NCBI GenBank assembly: GCA_017631875.1
Contig: JAGBSL010000029.1
Location: 1-15,231 of the forward strand
Direction of reading: 5' to 3'
From: Bacteroidales bacterium
GTDB taxonomy: Bacteria; Bacteroidota; Bacteroidia; Bacteroidales; UBA932
DNA: 15,231 nucleotides
The position numbers and the translations under genes were made by a program. The notes under the pieces were generated by a model. The model ran no database searches. It was not told where the DNA came from and saw only the letters and a list, made by a program, of their open reading frames with translations. Positions 5,153-13,542 of the stretch are shown piece after piece. The stretch's first letter is position 1. Each line of letters opens with the position of its first letter.

Positions 5153-6427
5153 ATGACTACCGCATCGATCTGCACAATCGGAGACGAAATACTTATAGGT
5201 CAGATAGTTGACACTAACTCAGCGCACATATCACGAGCGCTTAATGACCTCGGAATACGTGTCAGCGAGATGGTTTCCACAGGAGACCGTCTCGCTGACA
5301 TCATATCTACACTTGAGAACGGACTACGTAAAAATGACATTGTAATAGTGACCGGAGGTCTCGGACCGACAAAGGACGATATCACTAAAAAGGCCCTTGC
5401 AATGCTCTCAGAGGCAGAATGCTGGAAAAGAAATCCCGAACAGCTTGAGATCATCCACAGGATCCTCAGCGCCAGAGGCCTTGACGTTCTCGAGATCAAC
5501 CTGGCTCAAGCCGATGTACCTGATACATGTACCGTTATCCCTAACAAGCTCGGAACGGCTCCAATCATGGCTTTTGACTTCCCTGAGGAAAGATTCGGGC
5601 ATAAAGCTACCTTGTATTCCCTTCCAGGCGTACCTTTCGAGGCTCTTGGTGCTTTGAACGACGTAATGGCAGACATCAGGTCAAAGTTTTCTGTTTCAGA
5701 CATTTACCATAAGACTGTAATGACATTCGGCATAGCTGAGTCTGCTCTCTCGGAGATGATCAGCGAGTGGGAGGACAAACTTCCTGAAGACATGCACCTT
5801 GCATACCTTCCAAATCCTCTCACAGGTGTGCGTCTAAGGCTTTCCATTTATGGTGGAGAAAGACAGGCGCAGGAAGAACGTATAAAAGAGCGTATAGAAG
5901 CCCTTAAAGGGATTCTTGGAGATGCTATGTACTCTGACGAGGATGATACCCTTGAAACATGCATTGCAAAGCTTCTGAAGGGCACAGGCAAGACCGTCAG
6001 CACGGCCGAATCATGCACAGGAGGTTCCATTGCAGCAATGCTTACCTCAGTTTCCGGGTCATCCGAGTACTTCCTTGGATCAGTGGTATCTTACGCTAAT
6101 AGCGTCAAGTCCGGAGTGCTTGGCGTTGACGAAAAGATTATAGCTGAGCACGGAGCTGTAAGCAGCGAGTGCGTTGCAGCTATGGCAGAAGGCGTCCGTA
6201 AACTTACCGGCAGCGACTTCTCTATAGCCACATCCGGCATCGCCGGACCAGGTGGCGGAAGCGATGCGAAACCTGTCGGTCTGGTGTGGATCGGAGTGAG
6301 TTCACAAAAGAGCACAGAGACCTTCAGCATGGTCTTCAAAGGCGACAGAAAACGCAATATCGAACGCTTTGCGGCCAATGCTCTCAACATTTTGAGAAAA
6401 AAACTTGTAAACGAGTTAAATAGTTAA
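5153..6427 (+). CDS. cinA: CinA-family protein with nicotinamide-nucleotide amidohydrolase domain
   Basis: A full-length, 424-residue two-domain CinA. The N-terminal domain (about 1-170) is a molybdopterin-binding-like fold with TIGDEILIGQIVDTNS (8-23) and VTGGLGPTKDD (66-76); in characterised CinA proteins this half is an ADP-ribose pyrophosphatase. The C-terminal domain (about 265-420) is the PncC-type amidase that turns nicotinamide mononucleotide into nicotinic acid mononucleotide in NAD salvage; AESCTGG (285-291) and TSGIAGPGGG (360-369) are its conserved blocks, with the Ser of AESCTGG as probable nucleophile. The protein is cytosolic. The competence name is historical and no competence genes are nearby. 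The gene starts 14 bases after pyrD without a promoter of its own, so it is likely in the pyrD transcript. Confidence 0.93.
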   Translation: MTTASICTIGDEILIGQIVDTNSAHISRALNDLGIRVSEMVSTGDRLADIISTLENGLRKNDIVIVTGGLGPTKDDITKKALAMLSEAECWKRNPEQLEIIHRILSARGLDVLEINLAQADVPDTCTVIPNKLGTAPIMAFDFPEERFGHKATLYSLPGVPFEALGALNDVMADIRSKFSVSDIYHKTVMTFGIAESALSEMISEWEDKLPEDMHLAYLPNPLTGVRLRLSIYGGERQAQEERIKERIEALKGILGDAMYSDEDDTLETCIAKLLKGTGKTVSTAESCTGGSIAAMLTSVSGSSEYFLGSVVSYANSVKSGVLGVDEKIIAEHGAVSSECVAAMAEGVRKLTGSDFSIATSGIAGPGGGSDAKPVGLVWIGVSSQKSTETFSMVFKGDRKRNIERFAANALNILRKKLVNELNS

Positions 6428-6448
6428 GATACAACTACTAAAACATCT

Positions 6449-6475
6449 TTGTTAAAGCATTTAACAATTTTGTTT
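6449..6475 (+). terminator. Possible weak terminator after cinA
   Basis: TTGTTAAA (6449-6456), loop GCA, then TTTAACAA (6460-6467) form a perfect 8-bp stem followed by TTTTGTTT. The stem is nearly all A/T, so it would be weak. It lies 21 bases after the cinA stop, where the pyrD-cinA transcript would be expected to end. It could instead be an operator for the transporter gene. Confidence 0.35.
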
Positions 6476-6547
6476 CATTAATATATGTAAACGATAAGCA
6501 GCCTTTATAGGTGATACAAATTACTAATAGTCAATAGATTACAAAAA

Positions 6548-7483
6548 ATGAGCGAGGTAAACATCAGATACGAGAAAAAGAAGCGGAGAATCAGGCATAA
6601 CGGCATATTTTACGCCGTAATTTCGTCTGCTTCCTTCGGATTCTCCCCTCTTTTCAGCCTCGGTCTGCTGGCTGTCGGACTGACCAATTTCGACGTACTC
6701 GCCTACCGTTGGGGCATAGCCGGCATAGTCCTTATGATCTATGCGATGGTGAAGAATAAGTCGCTGATGCCGGCCTCATTCGACGAGACTTGGAAGATGC
6801 TCCTCTTGAGTTCTCTCAGGGCAATCACCTCCATCACCCTGCTTATCGGATATGCAAACATATCCAGCGGTATCGCTTCGACCATCAACTTCATGTATCC
6901 GGTCATAGTGGCGCTTACTATGATGTTCATCTTTGGAGAACACAAATCTTGGGTTGATATAGGAGCTATTGCAGTCGCCATATTCGGAGTCTACCTGTTG
7001 GCTTCAGGCGACAGCCTCATCGTGGAAGGCGGAAACACCCAGCTTGGACTCACCTGCTCGATTATCTCAGCCTTCAGCTTCGCAGCATACTATATATTGA
7101 TGAAGAAGCTAAGGGCAGACAAGATCGAGGTGGTCAAGTTCAATACATGGATAACCATGCTTATCTCAATCTACTTCATAGCCTGCGCCTTAATTTTTGA
7201 AGATGGTCTGACAATGATTTCCGGCACAAAGAACTGGGCCTACATGCTCGGTCTGGGTCTATGGTCGACCATGGTGTCCAATTTTACAGGAGTGAAGGCA
7301 GTAAGACGCATAGGCCCTACCCTTACGTCAATACTTGGCGCACTCCAGCCTGTGACCGCCGTAATCCTCGGAGTCACTTTCCTGCATGAGCACCTCTACA
7401 TGAAGTCTTTGATTGGAATTATATTGATTCTATGCGCGGTGTGCGTGGTTGTCATGCACCAGAACAACAGGAAACATGTCTAG
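6548..7483 (+). CDS. EamA/DMT-superfamily transporter
   Basis: A 311-residue inner-membrane protein of the drug/metabolite transporter superfamily. After a basic cytoplasmic start (YEKKKRRIRHNG) come about ten hydrophobic segments in two EamA repeats, roughly residues 20-155 and 165-307. Each repeat ends with the family pattern of a Pro-containing helix, a Gly-Glu or His-Glu turn, and a final helix: YPVIVALTMMFIFGEHKSW in the first and QPVTAVILGVTFLHEHLY in the second. Members export or import small metabolites, and the substrate cannot be read from sequence. The gene is 120 bases after cinA with no clear TAnnTTTG box in the gap, so it may be read from the pyrD-cinA transcript or from an atypical promoter. 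It ends tail to tail with the dipeptidase gene: the two TAG stops share the bases CTAG (7480-7483), and no terminator hairpin is evident there. Confidence 0.9.
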   Translation: MSEVNIRYEKKKRRIRHNGIFYAVISSASFGFSPLFSLGLLAVGLTNFDVLAYRWGIAGIVLMIYAMVKNKSLMPASFDETWKMLLLSSLRAITSITLLIGYANISSGIASTINFMYPVIVALTMMFIFGEHKSWVDIGAIAVAIFGVYLLASGDSLIVEGGNTQLGLTCSIISAFSFAAYYILMKKLRADKIEVVKFNTWITMLISIYFIACALIFEDGLTMISGTKNWAYMLGLGLWSTMVSNFTGVKAVRRIGPTLTSILGALQPVTAVILGVTFLHEHLYMKSLIGIILILCAVCVVVMHQNNRKHV

Positions 7484-8559
7484 CGAAGCGCGCAGACGTT
7501 CATAACCCTGAAGAAATTCTCTCCCGCAATTTTTGCTATATCAGATTCCGAGTAGCCCCTAGCAGTCAGCTCTGCGAGGAGGACCGGCATGTAGGAGATG
7601 TTTTCAAGTCCAGCCGGAGTAACTTCTATACCATCAAAATCGGAGCCGAGACCTACATGGTCTATTCCAGCGATTTCAACGGCATGGTCAATATGGTCTG
7701 CAATTCTTCTGAAGCTTGGTCTTGCAAGGCTCTGCAGCTCTTCCTGGACCTTATTCCATGCGCTGCGCTTGCGTGGATCTGAAGGATCCTTGATGAATTC
7801 CTCCTCGATCTTTTCACCGTACTCCATTATGCCTGAAGCAGATAATACCTTGGCAAATCCACTGTCAAGAAACAGAGGATAGAAGTTTATCTGCATGACT
7901 CCCCCTTTTGCAGCAAGTTTGCGGATCATATCATCCGTCATGTTTCTCGGATGGCTGGCCAAGGCCCTGCAGCATGAATGTGTAGCCACTACCGGCTTGG
8001 AAGAACAGTCAAGTACATCATGGAATGCCGCATCAGATATATGGGACACATCCACAATCATTCCGGTCAAGTTCATCTCCTTCACCAGTTCCCGGCCAAA
8101 CGGACTGAGTCCGTTCCAACGGCCGTTTGCAGACGCACACGAATCACATATCTGATTGTCCCTTGAATGACAGAGTGTCACGTAACGTACACCGGCATCA
8201 TAAAACTCATGCATCCTCTCGATAGAATGTCCGATAGGACTTCCGTTCTCCAGTCCCATGAAGACTGAAAACAGTTCTGCAGACTTGTTGGCAAGAGCTT
8301 CTGCCGGCGAGGTCGCGAATGCTGCAGTATCGGGATTTGCAGCAACTGTCGCACGTACGGCTTCCAGAAGTCTATGTGAATAGGCGTATGCCTCCTCCTC
8401 AGTCTTGCCAGCAGGAACGTATAAGGCGAAAAAAGCGCCGTCGACTCCCCCTTTTATTAATTTAGGGAAGTCGACGTGCGCATATTCATTATCTATCGAC
8501 AGATCCCTCAGGCGAAGGATCTGAGAAGGTGTATCACAGTGGGAATCAAGCAGAAACAT
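7480..8559 (-). CDS. Membrane dipeptidase-like metallopeptidase (peptidase M19)
   Basis: A 359-residue amidohydrolase-fold zinc dipeptidase related to renal dipeptidase. By comparison with the human enzyme, the binuclear zinc ligands are H7 and D9 (LLDSHCDTP), E104 (MGLENGSPI), H173 (VDVSHIS) and H194 (ATHSCCRAL). The substrate-binding residues are H131 (LCHSRDN), R205 (HPRN) and D307 (GLGSDFDG). All are present, so it should be active. There is no signal peptide or lipobox, so it is probably cytosolic and splits dipeptides, including forms with a D-residue or modified amino acids; the real substrate is unknown. The ATG overlaps the TAA of the preceding GIN-domain gene (TAATG), implying translational coupling. 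It is the last gene of the leftward operon. Confidence 0.92.
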   Translation of the reverse strand: MFLLDSHCDTPSQILRLRDLSIDNEYAHVDFPKLIKGGVDGAFFALYVPAGKTEEEAYAYSHRLLEAVRATVAANPDTAAFATSPAEALANKSAELFSVFMGLENGSPIGHSIERMHEFYDAGVRYVTLCHSRDNQICDSCASANGRWNGLSPFGRELVKEMNLTGMIVDVSHISDAAFHDVLDCSSKPVVATHSCCRALASHPRNMTDDMIRKLAAKGGVMQINFYPLFLDSGFAKVLSASGIMEYGEKIEEEFIKDPSDPRKRSAWNKVQEELQSLARPSFRRIADHIDHAVEIAGIDHVGLGSDFDGIEVTPAGLENISYMPVLLAELTARGYSESDIAKIAGENFFRVMNVCALR

Positions 8560-9476
8560 TACTTTCTCTTTGCGTCATCAGCCTTGATGAGAGTAGAGTT
8601 TACAACTCTGTCGATCTCGAATACAGGGGTTCTCTTGAATGTAAGCATAGACCCACCCACAAGGTTTACCTTGAGATGATCAGTGACGTTGACGTGAGAT
8701 TTCGCAGAACCGCTCAGTACGATATCGCCATCCTTAGCCTCAAGAAGTTCCGCATCTACCCTTGACAGACCAGCACCAGTAACCTTGAGAAGGGAAGCTG
8801 TTCCTGAAATATGTGACTCACTGCCACCGGATGACTCGATTTCCAATGTATTGAGGGTCGCCTTGAAATCAACATATGCCGAATTACCCTGTGAAACGAA
8901 GGCGGTTCCACCATTCTGGGTAAGTGAAACCTGTGCTGAATTAGAAGCGTTGACGTACATCTTGCTTGTAACAGAGACTGTTCCTGTTGCCTGAGCGTTC
9001 TTGGACACGTTGAGTTCTCCCGTAGAACAGGTAACATCAAAATACGACACAAGAGCGTTGTCTGAAACTGTCATGGTAAAGGTCTCTGTCTCAAATCTGT
9101 CGCATGCTGCTATCACAGCCTTATCCTTAAGTACGACGGAGTTGATCATAGGCATATAAACCTCCGCTTCAAGCACAGGAGCCGATGCTCCCTTCTGCCT
9201 GAGTTGCTTCTTCAGCTCGGGAGAATAACCCTTCTCGTCAAGGATTAGATAAAGAGTGCTGTTCTTGACATAAGCCTGAACATGTGCTGCAATCCTCTCG
9301 TCTGTCTTAAGGGTCACGGAATAGCGGTCAGACTTGATGAACTTCAGAACGAAGTTGTCCTCTACACTGATCTTGGTGAACTTCTCGAAATCCTTATCCT
9401 GAACCACTAGCGGCTGAGCAAAGGCGCAGACGCTGACAAGAATTGCTGCCAAAGCAGCGAAGATTGACTTTTTCAT
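8559..9476 (-). CDS. Secreted GIN-domain protein (DUF2807-like)
   Basis: A 305-residue exported protein. The N-terminus is a classic Sec signal peptide (MKKSIFAALAAILVSVCAFA) with probable cleavage after A20, before QPLVV. There is no lipobox Cys at the cleavage site. The rest is a repetitive, beta-rich sequence with many Ser/Asn/Gly turns and runs such as LNVSKNAQATGTVSVTSKM and LKVTGAGLSRVDAELLEA, typical of the beta-helical head-GIN domain common in Bacteroidota. The domain is often called adhesin-like, but its function is unproven; a role at the periplasm or outer surface is all that can be inferred. It begins 19 bases after rlmB and overlaps the dipeptidase start by one base, so it is probably made from the same long transcript. 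No beta-barrel, sortase or type IX sorting signal is visible at the C-terminus. Confidence 0.85.
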   Translation of the reverse strand: MKKSIFAALAAILVSVCAFAQPLVVQDKDFEKFTKISVEDNFVLKFIKSDRYSVTLKTDERIAAHVQAYVKNSTLYLILDEKGYSPELKKQLRQKGASAPVLEAEVYMPMINSVVLKDKAVIAACDRFETETFTMTVSDNALVSYFDVTCSTGELNVSKNAQATGTVSVTSKMYVNASNSAQVSLTQNGGTAFVSQGNSAYVDFKATLNTLEIESSGGSESHISGTASLLKVTGAGLSRVDAELLEAKDGDIVLSGSAKSHVNVTDHLKVNLVGGSMLTFKRTPVFEIDRVVNSTLIKADDAKRK

Positions 9477-9495
9477 ATCTTTAAAATTTAAGGTT

Positions 9496-10242
9496 CTACT
9501 TCGAAATACGCTGTCTTACAGCCTCATACATGAGAACTGCAGAGGCAACAGAAACATTAAGCGATGTGATTTCGCCTGCCATAGGGATAGCTGCCTTATC
9601 GTCTGCAAGATCAAGCATCACCTGCGAGATGCCCTTTCCTTCTGATCCCATGATGATGGCTGTAGGGCCGGTCATATCGACATCATAGATAAGGTTATCT
9701 GTCTTCTCGGTAGCGGCAACGAGTCTGAATCCGCTCTCCTTGAGATAATATGCAGCTACACGAAGATTTGAAACCTTGCATGTATCCATTCTCATGAGTG
9801 CTCCGGCAGAAGCCTTGACCGCATCCGCATTGATGGCTGCGCCTCCTTTGGCAGGAACGATGATACCATGACCGCCTGCGCATTCGAGACTTCTGGCAAT
9901 CGCGCCAAGGTTGCGGACATCGCTTACACCATCAAGGATGACAATCAGCGGATTTGTGCTACGTCCGAGAGCATTGTTCACAAGCTGCTCTATATCAACG
10001 TATTCTATCTGAGAGATGTAGGCCAGGACACCCTGATGTGAACCCCTTACAGCTCTGTTAAGCCTCTCTCCTGGTACAAACTGGAAAGGTATCTCATTGA
10101 CCTTGAGCAGTTCCATCAGTTCTCTGAACTGCGCTCCCTCAAGTCCCTGCTTCAGCAGGACCTTATCGAATTTCTTACCTGCCTTCACTGCCTCCAGTAC
10201 TGGATGCATTCCAAACAGGTATTGCATTTTCTTCTCTTCCAT
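9496..10242 (-). CDS. rlmB: 23S rRNA 2'-O-methyltransferase, RlmB/TrmH family
   Basis: A 248-residue SPOUT methyltransferase. The N-terminal part (YLFGMHPVLEAVKAG, then VNEIPFQFVPGERLNRAVRG and HQGVLAYI) is the substrate-binding domain of the RlmB type. The knotted catalytic domain has motif 1 DGVSDVRNLGAIARS (104-118, with N111 and R117), motif 2 IIMGSEGKGIS (196-206) and motif 3 IPMAGEITSLNVSVASA (219-235, with N229). RlmB methylates the ribose of G2251 in the peptidyl-transferase centre of 23S rRNA; another rRNA or tRNA target cannot be excluded. Motif 1 has Val where Pro is common (DVRN for DPRN or DPHN). Only two bases separate it from the ABC-F stop codon (TAG AT ATG), which suggests coupled translation. 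Confidence 0.88.
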   Translation of the reverse strand: MEEKKMQYLFGMHPVLEAVKAGKKFDKVLLKQGLEGAQFRELMELLKVNEIPFQFVPGERLNRAVRGSHQGVLAYISQIEYVDIEQLVNNALGRSTNPLIVILDGVSDVRNLGAIARSLECAGGHGIIVPAKGGAAINADAVKASAGALMRMDTCKVSNLRVAAYYLKESGFRLVAATEKTDNLIYDVDMTGPTAIIMGSEGKGISQVMLDLADDKAAIPMAGEITSLNVSVASAVLMYEAVRQRISK

Positions 10243-10244
10243 AT

Positions 10245-12182
10245 CTATTGTTCTAATTGTTCATTTAATTCGGACCACTCCTCCATCTTGTAGTCCAGTT
10301 CACGCTTATTCTCCAGATACGCTCTTGTCAAGTCCATCACATCATCCTCAGGACCAGGACTCATAAGCTTCGCCTCAATCTCAGCCATCTTGGTTTCATA
10401 CTCCTCTATCTTCTTCTCCAAGAATGAAATACGATTCCTTATCTTCTTTTCTTCTTTAGATACATATTTCTTGGCTTGATACTCCTGCTTGGCCTCTTCC
10501 TTCTTCTGGATCACTTCGGCTGGCTTCTCTTCCGCAACAGGCTTATAGTGTCTTTCAAGCTCGCTAAGACTCTCAAGTTTGCGGCGCTCGAGGAAGTCCT
10601 GCACTCCGCCCAGATGTTCCTTGACCTTACCGTCGCGGAACTCGTAGAGCTTGTCCACAAGACCGTCAAGGAAGTCTCGATCGTGTGATACGATGATCAA
10701 TGTACCATCATATGACTTCAATGCCTGTTTCAGAATATCCTTTGAACGGATATCCATGTGGTTGGTAGGCTCGTCAAGGGCCAGAAGGTTATATGGCTTA
10801 AGAATCAGCTTCGCCATAGCAAGGCGCGCACGCTCACCACCGCTCAATACGGCAACCTTCTTGTCGATATCCTCTCCCTTGAAGAGGAATGCTCCCAGAA
10901 TATCACGAAGTTTAAGTCGTATATCACCTACTGCAATGCGGTCCAAAGTGCCGAAGACAGTATCCTCCTTATCAAGTATATCTTCCTGATTCTGAGCGTA
11001 ATATCCGATATTTACATTGTATCCGACCTTGGACTCGCCCGCCATCGGATCCAACTCGCCCATGATTACTCTCATGAGTGTAGTCTTTCCCTCTCCGTTT
11101 CGTCCAACCAACGCGACCTTCTCGCCACGGCGAACCTCGATCTGTGCATCTGAGAATACGACCTTGGTTCCATATCCGACAGTCATATCTTCAGCCTTAT
11201 ATGCTATGTCACCTGAACGTGGTGCAGGCGGGAACTTCACTGCAAGAGCTGATTTATCTTCCAGATCGACCTCTATCCTCTCAAGCTTTTCAAGCTGCTT
11301 GACTCTGGACTGTACCTGATTGGATTTGGTCGGCTTGTATCTGAACTTCTCTATGAATTCTTCCGTCTTCTCAATCATCCTCTGCTGGTTCTCAAACGCA
11401 GCACGCTGCTGCTCAAGACGTTCACGCCTGAGTTCCAGATACTTACTATACGGAACCTTATAGTCGTGAATGCGGCCGAGCATGATCTCTACCGTCCTGT
11501 TGGTCACGTTGTCAAGGAACTTCCTATCGTGAGAAATCAACACCAGAGAACCTCTGTAATCCTTCAGATACCCTTCGAGCCACTCTATGGACTCGATGTC
11601 GAGATGGTTGGTAGGCTCGTCCAGAAGCAGAACGTCTGGCTTTGAAAGAAGGATTTTAGCCAGCTCGATACGCATGTTCCATCCCTGACTGAATGTTTCG
11701 GTAGGACGGGACAGCTCCTCATATTTGAAGCCAAGACCGATCAGAGTCTTCTCAGCCAGGACCTGAGGATTGTCCGAACGGTTATATGAAATGGCATCAT
11801 TGACCTCGTTCATCTTTACGATAAGGTCATGATACTCTTTCGATTCGTAGTCTTCGCGCTGGGCAAGCTCAAGAGATATGCGTTCCAGCTCATCTTCAAG
11901 GGCGAACATGTCGGCGAAGGCAGTCATAGCCTCGTCGATTACACTTCTGCCCTTGTGATGCTCCATGATCTGAGGCAGATAGCCGATCTTCACGCCATTA
12001 GGTACAGCCACCTTGCCGCTTGTAGGGCTCTGGAGACCACACACAAGCTTCAGAATGGTGGACTTTCCCGCTCCATTCTTTCCCACAAGGCCGATCTTGT
12101 CACTCTCGCTGATATGGAAATTGATCTCATTCAGCAAGGTGAAACCGCCATAGGCTACCGTCAGATTATTAATTGATATCAT
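10245..12182 (-). CDS. ABC-F family ATPase (ribosome-associated type)
   Basis: A 645-residue soluble protein with two ATP-binding cassettes and no membrane segments, as in the ABC-F translation factors (Uup/YheS/EttA group). Cassette 1 has Walker A GKNGAGKST (34-42), signature FSQGW (164-168), Walker B LLLDEPTNHLD (185-195) and switch His218. Cassette 2 has Walker A GRNGEGKTT (360-368), signature LSGGE (446-450), Walker B LALDEPTNHMD (467-477) and His500. The charged helical linker between them (about 240-320, with FRYKPTKSNQVQSR) matches the P-site tRNA interaction region, and residues about 540-645 form a Glu/Lys-rich coiled coil as in Uup. Signature 1 has Gln166 where Gly is usual. A housekeeping role on stalled ribosomes is more likely than antibiotic resistance, given the context beside valS and rlmB. 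It starts directly after the tatC stop with no gap. Confidence 0.92.
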   Translation of the reverse strand: MISINNLTVAYGGFTLLNEINFHISESDKIGLVGKNGAGKSTILKLVCGLQSPTSGKVAVPNGVKIGYLPQIMEHHKGRSVIDEAMTAFADMFALEDELERISLELAQREDYESKEYHDLIVKMNEVNDAISYNRSDNPQVLAEKTLIGLGFKYEELSRPTETFSQGWNMRIELAKILLSKPDVLLLDEPTNHLDIESIEWLEGYLKDYRGSLVLISHDRKFLDNVTNRTVEIMLGRIHDYKVPYSKYLELRRERLEQQRAAFENQQRMIEKTEEFIEKFRYKPTKSNQVQSRVKQLEKLERIEVDLEDKSALAVKFPPAPRSGDIAYKAEDMTVGYGTKVVFSDAQIEVRRGEKVALVGRNGEGKTTLMRVIMGELDPMAGESKVGYNVNIGYYAQNQEDILDKEDTVFGTLDRIAVGDIRLKLRDILGAFLFKGEDIDKKVAVLSGGERARLAMAKLILKPYNLLALDEPTNHMDIRSKDILKQALKSYDGTLIIVSHDRDFLDGLVDKLYEFRDGKVKEHLGGVQDFLERRKLESLSELERHYKPVAEEKPAEVIQKKEEAKQEYQAKKYVSKEEKKIRNRISFLEKKIEEYETKMAEIEAKLMSPGPEDDVMDLTRAYLENKRELDYKMEEWSELNEQLEQ

Positions 12183-12929
12183 TTATACTCTCTTCTTACA
12201 TATAAGTATGCTGAACTCGTACAGCATATATAAAGGAACCGATACTACCATCAGCGAGAAAGGGTCTCCAGATGGCGTGATTATCGCTGCCAGGATAAGC
12301 ACTGCGCATATCGCATGTCTTCTGAACGACTTCAAGGTCTCCTTCGAAAGCACTCCAAGGGCAGATAATGCCACTGCCACTGTCGGAAATTCGAATACGA
12401 TTCCGAAAATCAGCACCATCGACGTGAACATCGAGATGTATGAAGTCAGAGAAAACGTATTTGCGACGTCAGGACTGACCTGATAGCCTGAGAAGAAATT
12501 CAGCATCAAAGGGAAAACTATCGAATATCCCACTGCGACACCTATATAGAATAAGGCTGATGCAAACAGGAATGCTCCCCTTACCGCCTTCTTCTCCTTT
12601 TCGTACAAGGCTGGAGCTATGAACTTCCAGACCTCGAAGACAAGATATGGAAATGTGACAATAAGAGCGCAGATGAATGTTATCTTCATGTGTATCAAGA
12701 ACTGAGCTGCCACCTCGATGTTCACGAGAGTCATCGAGAAGTCGGCTCCAAGAAGCCTATACAGGAAGAAATCAGGCTTGGAAGGTGCCAGGATAATGTT
12801 ATCAAACAGAAATCCCTTGAAGAAGAAGAGCACGACGACCGCTGCCGCATAGACTCCGATCATCCTGAACAGACTTCCCCTCAGCTCTTCCAAGTGATCC
12901 CAGAAGGTCATTTCACCTGTCTGCGCCAT
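12183..12929 (-). CDS. tatC: Sec-independent protein translocase TatC
   Basis: A 248-residue inner-membrane protein with six expected helices. TatC is the receptor for twin-arginine signal peptides on folded proteins. Diagnostic parts are the cytoplasmic N-terminus MTFWDHLEELRGSLFR (7-22), FPYLVFEVWKFIAPALYEKEK (93-113) in the first cytoplasmic loop, FGIVFEFP with Glu180 in the fourth helix, and ITPSGDPFSLM (217-227) near the end. The helices are separated by the expected loops, and the length is usual for the family. tatA lies just upstream in the same orientation with a 7-base gap, so the two should be made together. The stop is immediately followed by the ATG of the ABC-F gene. Confidence 0.96.
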   Translation of the reverse strand: MAQTGEMTFWDHLEELRGSLFRMIGVYAAAVVVLFFFKGFLFDNIILAPSKPDFFLYRLLGADFSMTLVNIEVAAQFLIHMKITFICALIVTFPYLVFEVWKFIAPALYEKEKKAVRGAFLFASALFYIGVAVGYSIVFPLMLNFFSGYQVSPDVANTFSLTSYISMFTSMVLIFGIVFEFPTVAVALSALGVLSKETLKSFRRHAICAVLILAAIITPSGDPFSLMVVSVPLYMLYEFSILICKKRV

Positions 12930-12936
12930 TACTCAA

Positions 12937-13131
12937 CTACTCGATATCCTTCTTGATCTGCTTGACGTCATCCTCGACGTCCTTCATGCCTTCCTTGAAG
13001 CTCTTTACTCCCTTGCCGAGACCGCGCATAAGTTCTGGAATCTTCTTTCCACCGAAAAGAAGAAGGATAACAAGCACGATAAGGGCAATTTCCCAGAAGC
13101 CGAGGCTTCCGAACAAAAGTGGTGTAATCAT
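12937..13131 (-). CDS. tatA: Twin-arginine translocase subunit TatA/TatE
   Basis: A 64-residue protein with one N-terminal membrane helix (about 11-26, [18 protein letters not shown]), the family FG hinge (F26-G27), then an amphipathic helix [18 protein letters not shown] and a charged tail. It should multimerise with TatC to form the pore for folded proteins. It resembles TatA rather than TatB: short, without a long coiled C-terminus. No tatB is present in the window, in line with the TatAC-type systems I recall as common in Bacteroidota. The ATG at 13131 leaves 15 bases after the thioesterase gene. Confidence 0.93.
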   Translation of the reverse strand: MITPLLFGSLGFWEIALIVLVILLLFGGKKIPELMRGLGKGVKSFKEGMKDVEDDVKQIKKDIE

Positions 13132-13146
13132 ATAATTGTAGTTTTG

Positions 13147-13542
13147 TTATCTGAATATTTCAGCAAGAGCCTCCGGACATCTTACCGGACGTCTTGTCAT
13201 AGCATCGATAAATCCGAGCGTCACACTTCCGGTGCAGACAAGCTGCTCGTTCTGGTTGTAGATCTCAGTCTTGACAACAACCTTTGCAGTAGGCGGCGTA
13301 TCAATGATCGAGACGATCCTCAAGGTATCTCCAAGCTTTGCCGGAACCTTATACTTTGCGTCCACGGCTACGACAGCCATCATGACTCCGCTCGCTTCCA
13401 CCTTCTCCATCGGCATGTTCATCTCCTTCAGCATGGCGTTTCGTCCACACTCGAAATATCTGATGTAATTCGAGTGGTGGACGATGCCCATCTGATCGGT
13501 TTCATAGTACCTGACATCCAAAAAATGCTCAGATTTTACCAT
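13147..13542 (-). CDS. YbgC/4HBT-family acyl-CoA thioesterase
   Basis: A 131-residue single hotdog-fold protein. The catalytic block RYYETDQMGIVHHSNYIRYF (11-30) contains the 4-hydroxybenzoyl-CoA thioesterase pattern, with D16 as probable catalytic acid, and is followed by the usual long helix (ECGRNAMLKEMN). The later strands (GVMMAVVAVDAKYKVPAKLG, VVVKTEIYNQNE) fit the family. Such enzymes hydrolyse acyl-CoA thioesters in the cytosol, and YbgC itself is linked to the Tol-Pal envelope system in proteobacteria. No tol-pal genes are nearby, and the acyl substrate is unknown. It lies 36 bases after valS and 15 before tatA. The only promoter-like TTTG in the gap is not preceded by TA at the right place, so it is probably read from the valS transcript. 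Confidence 0.88.
   Translation of the reverse strand: MVKSEHFLDVRYYETDQMGIVHHSNYIRYFECGRNAMLKEMNMPMEKVEASGVMMAVVAVDAKYKVPAKLGDTLRIVSIIDTPPTAKVVVKTEIYNQNEQLVCTGSVTLGFIDAMTRRPVRCPEALAEIFR

Noticed and set aside
5153..6427. cinA as a sign of a competence or DNA-uptake locus
   Set aside because: No com, recA or dprA genes are nearby. The protein family is nucleotide and NAD salvage, and the name is historical.
10245..12182. ABC-F protein as an antibiotic-resistance determinant
   Set aside because: It sits in a housekeeping operon with tatC and rlmB, has a Uup-like C-terminal coiled coil, and shows no mobile context. Nothing in the sequence points to resistance.
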